64,000 nt of DNA, from the NCBI RefSeq assembly GCF_014697355.1, contig NZ_JACJRQ010000001.1, positions 310,001 through 374,000 of the forward strand, read 5' to 3'. The notes under the pieces are model-generated. The model saw only the letters and a program-made list of their open reading frames with translations. It had not been told where the DNA came from and did not search any database. The DNA is from Nostoc calcicola FACHB-3891 (GTDB lineage Bacteria > Cyanobacteriota > Cyanobacteriia > Cyanobacteriales > Nostocaceae). Positions 62,419 through 64,000 of this stretch are shown one piece after another (the stretch's first letter is position 1; each line of letters begins with the position of its first letter). The translations under genes and the position numbers were made by a program.

Positions 62419-62703
62419 TTAATTTTTAGGGCTTTGCCGAGTCTTTTTACCAAATAAACCAGACATACTTAATCCTGTCACCAACAATCCCAGAAGCCCT
62501 AATCCGTTCAAAATTGGATAGATTCCCTCAAGATGAAAAATTTCCCCCGTATGAATACTCAAGAGGAAGCTAGCAGGAACTCCTATACTAATAGACCACT
62601 CCCGGACAAATGTTGTTAACATCCCAGTCACTATGGTTAAAACAAGTGGCAGAGATACGATGATACCAAAGATACGATGATACTTACGAAATGAACGTTT
62701 CAT
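62419..62703 (-). CDS. small PepSY-associated membrane protein
   Basis: A 94-residue membrane protein. It starts MKRSFRKYHRIFGIIVSLPLVL, the basic-then-hydrophobic opening common in PepSY_TM/iron-uptake membrane proteins. Two or three hydrophobic segments follow (FLLSIHTGEIFHLEG between, then GLGLLGLLVTGLSMSGLF). GGAG before the ATG at 62703 supports this start over the upstream ATG (62736). It is convergent with the kinase gene. It may help metal or respiration-related membrane processes; function not established. Confidence 0.68.
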   Translation of the reverse strand: MKRSFRKYHRIFGIIVSLPLVLTIVTGMLTTFVREWSISIGVPASFLLSIHTGEIFHLEGIYPILNGLGLLGLLVTGLSMSGLFGKKTRQSPKN

Positions 62704-63167
62704 AGTAGTTCTCCAATCAGTAGAAGCTTTTTCCAATTCAATGTAGGCTCAAGTTCGCCTGAAATGCAAGTTAGATGAGAAAAATCGAGCCTTGCCAGAC
62801 AAGACTCGAAGTCAGTAATTGGTGTGAGGAGTGTTTATACACTCTGTTCTTAAGGTAAAGCACAGCAGGTAAAAAACTCGGAAAGAGAAAATATCAGTTC
62901 TTTCCGAGTTTTTTACCTTGATACCTTTAATATGTTAATGACAGAAATATCACTTACAGCAGATTGCAAGTTGGTGAGGTACGGATAATCGTAGGGTAGC
63001 ACAGCTGTGCTACCTTACCGATGTACATCATTTACCTGAAATACGCTGTAATATTTTTGTTCATAATACACGCGATACCTGAACACTAGTTGTTTTCTAG
63101 ATCGCCATTCTCAAAAGCTTTGAGAAGATAATAGGTTACAAAAACGAGTTTTGTTGAGGAGTTTGTC
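62704..63167. other. divergent intergenic region with palindromes
   Basis: 62868-62917 is a perfect 19-bp stem (GGTAAAAAACTCGGAAAGA arm) with a 12-nt loop. 62995-63014 is the 20-bp palindrome GGTAGCACAGCTGTGCTACC also found at 30301, 30389 and 63701. Promoters for the PepSY-like and lipoprotein genes must lie here. No gene seen. Confidence 0.6.
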
Positions 63168-63656
63168 ATGAACCGTTTTAATCCAGTACTGATAGTGGCT
63201 GTAATTAGCCTGATGGCTTTGGTTGGATGCAACAATAGCGAAGAATCTGCTACACAGACATCACCTCCTGCGAGTTCTACCTCGGAAACAGCTGCTACAC
63301 CCGCTGCAACAACCAACCCAACGGCTGCTACACCCGCTGCAACAACCAACCCAACAGCTGGTACTCCCGCTGCAACAACCGAATTTGCTGGTTTACAGGG
63401 TGTTGTTAGCAATACGAAGACGGCAGTTGATGCGGGAAATTTTGCCAAAGCTAAAGAGGAATTTGACAAATTTGAGGATTTCTGGTCAAAAGTTGAGGAT
63501 GGAGTAAAAGCTAAATCTGCCAAAACCTACAAAGAAATTGAAGATAAAGAAGATGAGATCAAAGCAGGACTTAAAGCCTCTGCACCAAATAAACAGAAGT
63601 TATTAACAGCCTTAGAGTCCCTTAACAAGGATGTCACTAGTGTTGCTAAGCCTTAA
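63168..63656 (+). CDS. lipoprotein with Thr/Pro/Ala repeat linker
   Basis: A 162-residue predicted lipoprotein. The signal ends in lipobox LVGC with Cys21. A linker (about 25-75) has a tandem 11-residue unit (AATPAATTNPT) present about 2.5 times, encoded by 33-bp repeats. Residues 76-162 are helical and charged (KAKEEFDKFEDFWSKVED, YKEIEDKEDEI), resembling periplasmic helical-bundle proteins. GAGGAG seven bases before the ATG is a good ribosome-binding site. It is probably anchored to the outer leaflet or periplasmic face. Family unknown. Confidence 0.85.
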   Translation: MNRFNPVLIVAVISLMALVGCNNSEESATQTSPPASSTSETAATPAATTNPTAATPAATTNPTAGTPAATTEFAGLQGVVSNTKTAVDAGNFAKAKEEFDKFEDFWSKVEDGVKAKSAKTYKEIEDKEDEIKAGLKASAPNKQKLLTALESLNKDVTSVAKP

Positions 63657-63667
63657 GTGATTTCCAT

Positions 63668-63767
63668 AGGACTTCCAATTAAAAAAACATCCCACCGTAG
63701 GGTAGCACAGCTGTGCTACCCGAAAAATGTAAAAATAATTTGGGATAATTTATTTTTTGGAAGTCCC
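63668..63767. mobile_element. MITE-like element with GGACTTCCA ends, copy 2
   Basis: A 100-bp element, copy of 30247-30367. Ends are GGACTTCCA and TGGAAGTCCC. The right 70 bp, including GGTAGCACAGCTGTGCTACC (63701-63720), differ from copy 1 at about two positions. Its last base overlaps the stop codon of the DUF1345 gene. Confidence 0.8.
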
Positions 63768-64000
63768 TAAATCAACGACGCAATAATATTAATACTCATA
63801 GCTAGAATGGTGGTATTGAAAAAGAAGGATAATATGCCGTGTAGCAAAGTCAAGCGCCTCATATTTTTTGATGTTGTCTGTACATCTGAAACTTGGCTAG
63901 TCATGCCAATGACAAAAGAATAATATAAAAATTCCCAGTAGTCTGGATATTTATTATTCGGAAAATCTAAACCTCCAGTGATTTCTTGTTTATTATTGCG
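63767..64000 (-). CDS. DUF1345-family membrane protein, 3' part only
   Basis: An open frame of 77 codons to the window edge, ending in TAG at 63767-63769; the start is outside. It reads [20 protein letters not shown] then [20 protein letters not shown] and [20 protein letters not shown], the C-terminal region of DUF1345 (COG4291) inner-membrane proteins. This part has one clear membrane segment and one likely. Function of the family is unknown. The stop codon's last base is the terminal C:G of the adjacent MITE. Confidence 0.78.
   Translation of the reverse strand, partial: RNNKQEITGGLDFPNNKYPDYWEFLYYSFVIGMTSQVSDVQTTSKNMRRLTLLHGILSFFFNTTILAMSINIIASLI

Noticed and set aside
1-64000. tRNA, rRNA or other structural RNA genes
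   Set aside because: I saw no cloverleaf-like or rRNA sequence on either strand, though I cannot run a covariance search.

Overview
The window looks like the chromosome of a filamentous, probably heterocyst-forming cyanobacterium (Nostoc/Anabaena/Calothrix type). The evidence is the very dense HIP1 octamer GCGATCGC, heptameric GGAGTT(A/G)-type tandem repeats, many 20-30 bp dispersed repeats, MITE-like elements between genes, and typical gene content: Tab2/Atab2, a DUF433-DUF5615 pair, Ser/Thr kinases fused to WD40 propellers, PAS/GAF diguanylate cyclase, an NdbB-like type II NADH dehydrogenase and a Nfu scaffold. The species is inferred from style, not from a marker gene.

Layout. 1-2.1 kb: an ISNCY-like transposase and a 54-codon orphan reading frame. 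2.1-11.6 kb: GH13 glucan enzyme, GT4 glycosyltransferase, PAS/GAF/GGDEF diguanylate cyclase, lepA and a small ribbon-helix-helix-like protein. 11.8-16.6 kb: hybrid GAF histidine kinase, nfu and a GH57 glucan hydrolase. 16.8-24.2 kb: a stress/ion island with a P2-type ATPase, a GSP17M-like glycine-zipper protein, UspA, an SRPBCC protein and an RppA/RppB-like two-component pair. 24.2-26.2 kb: an IS605-type element with divergent tnpA and tnpB. 26.3-30.2 kb: two Ser/Thr kinases, the second with a WD40 propeller. 30.6-34.6 kb: one intact two-component pair and one decaying pair (receiver fragment plus kinase lacking its catalytic half). 34.6-35.9 kb: an orphan CRISPR array between direct repeats and MITEs. 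36.1-50.0 kb: an exopolysaccharide locus with five glycosyltransferases, an ABC exporter and an O-antigen-ligase-like polymerase, interrupted by a PPC-domain secreted protein and a second kinase-WD40 protein. 50.3-59.9 kb: ClC-CBS-Usp fusion, PmbA/TldE, Tab2, damaged toxin-antitoxin pair, membrane CHAT protein, HAD phosphatase, NDH-2. 60.3-64 kb: another RppA/RppB-like pair, a PepSY-type membrane protein, a lipoprotein and the 3' end of a DUF1345 membrane protein that runs off the window.

How it works together: the main themes are carbohydrate metabolism (glucan enzymes, then surface polysaccharide assembly and export), signal transduction (four histidine kinases with catalytic domains, three complete regulators, three Ser/Thr kinases, one c-di-GMP synthase), and ion/stress handling. 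The most striking thread is genome remodelling by very small elements. At least five families of short non-coding elements are present in two or more copies. One copy has what appears to be a perfect 10-bp target duplication and cuts a histidine kinase. A 27-bp repeat has inserted in frame into a WD40 propeller (twice) and an SRPBCC protein, and a 35-bp repeat coincides with the truncation of a DUF5615 toxin. The best candidate for unexplored biology is the membrane-anchored CHAT protease (56904-57896) beside that damaged toxin gene. Start sites were moved from the longest reading frame where a ribosome-binding site or family alignment favoured another codon. No database search was possible, so all family calls rest on motifs recognised by eye.
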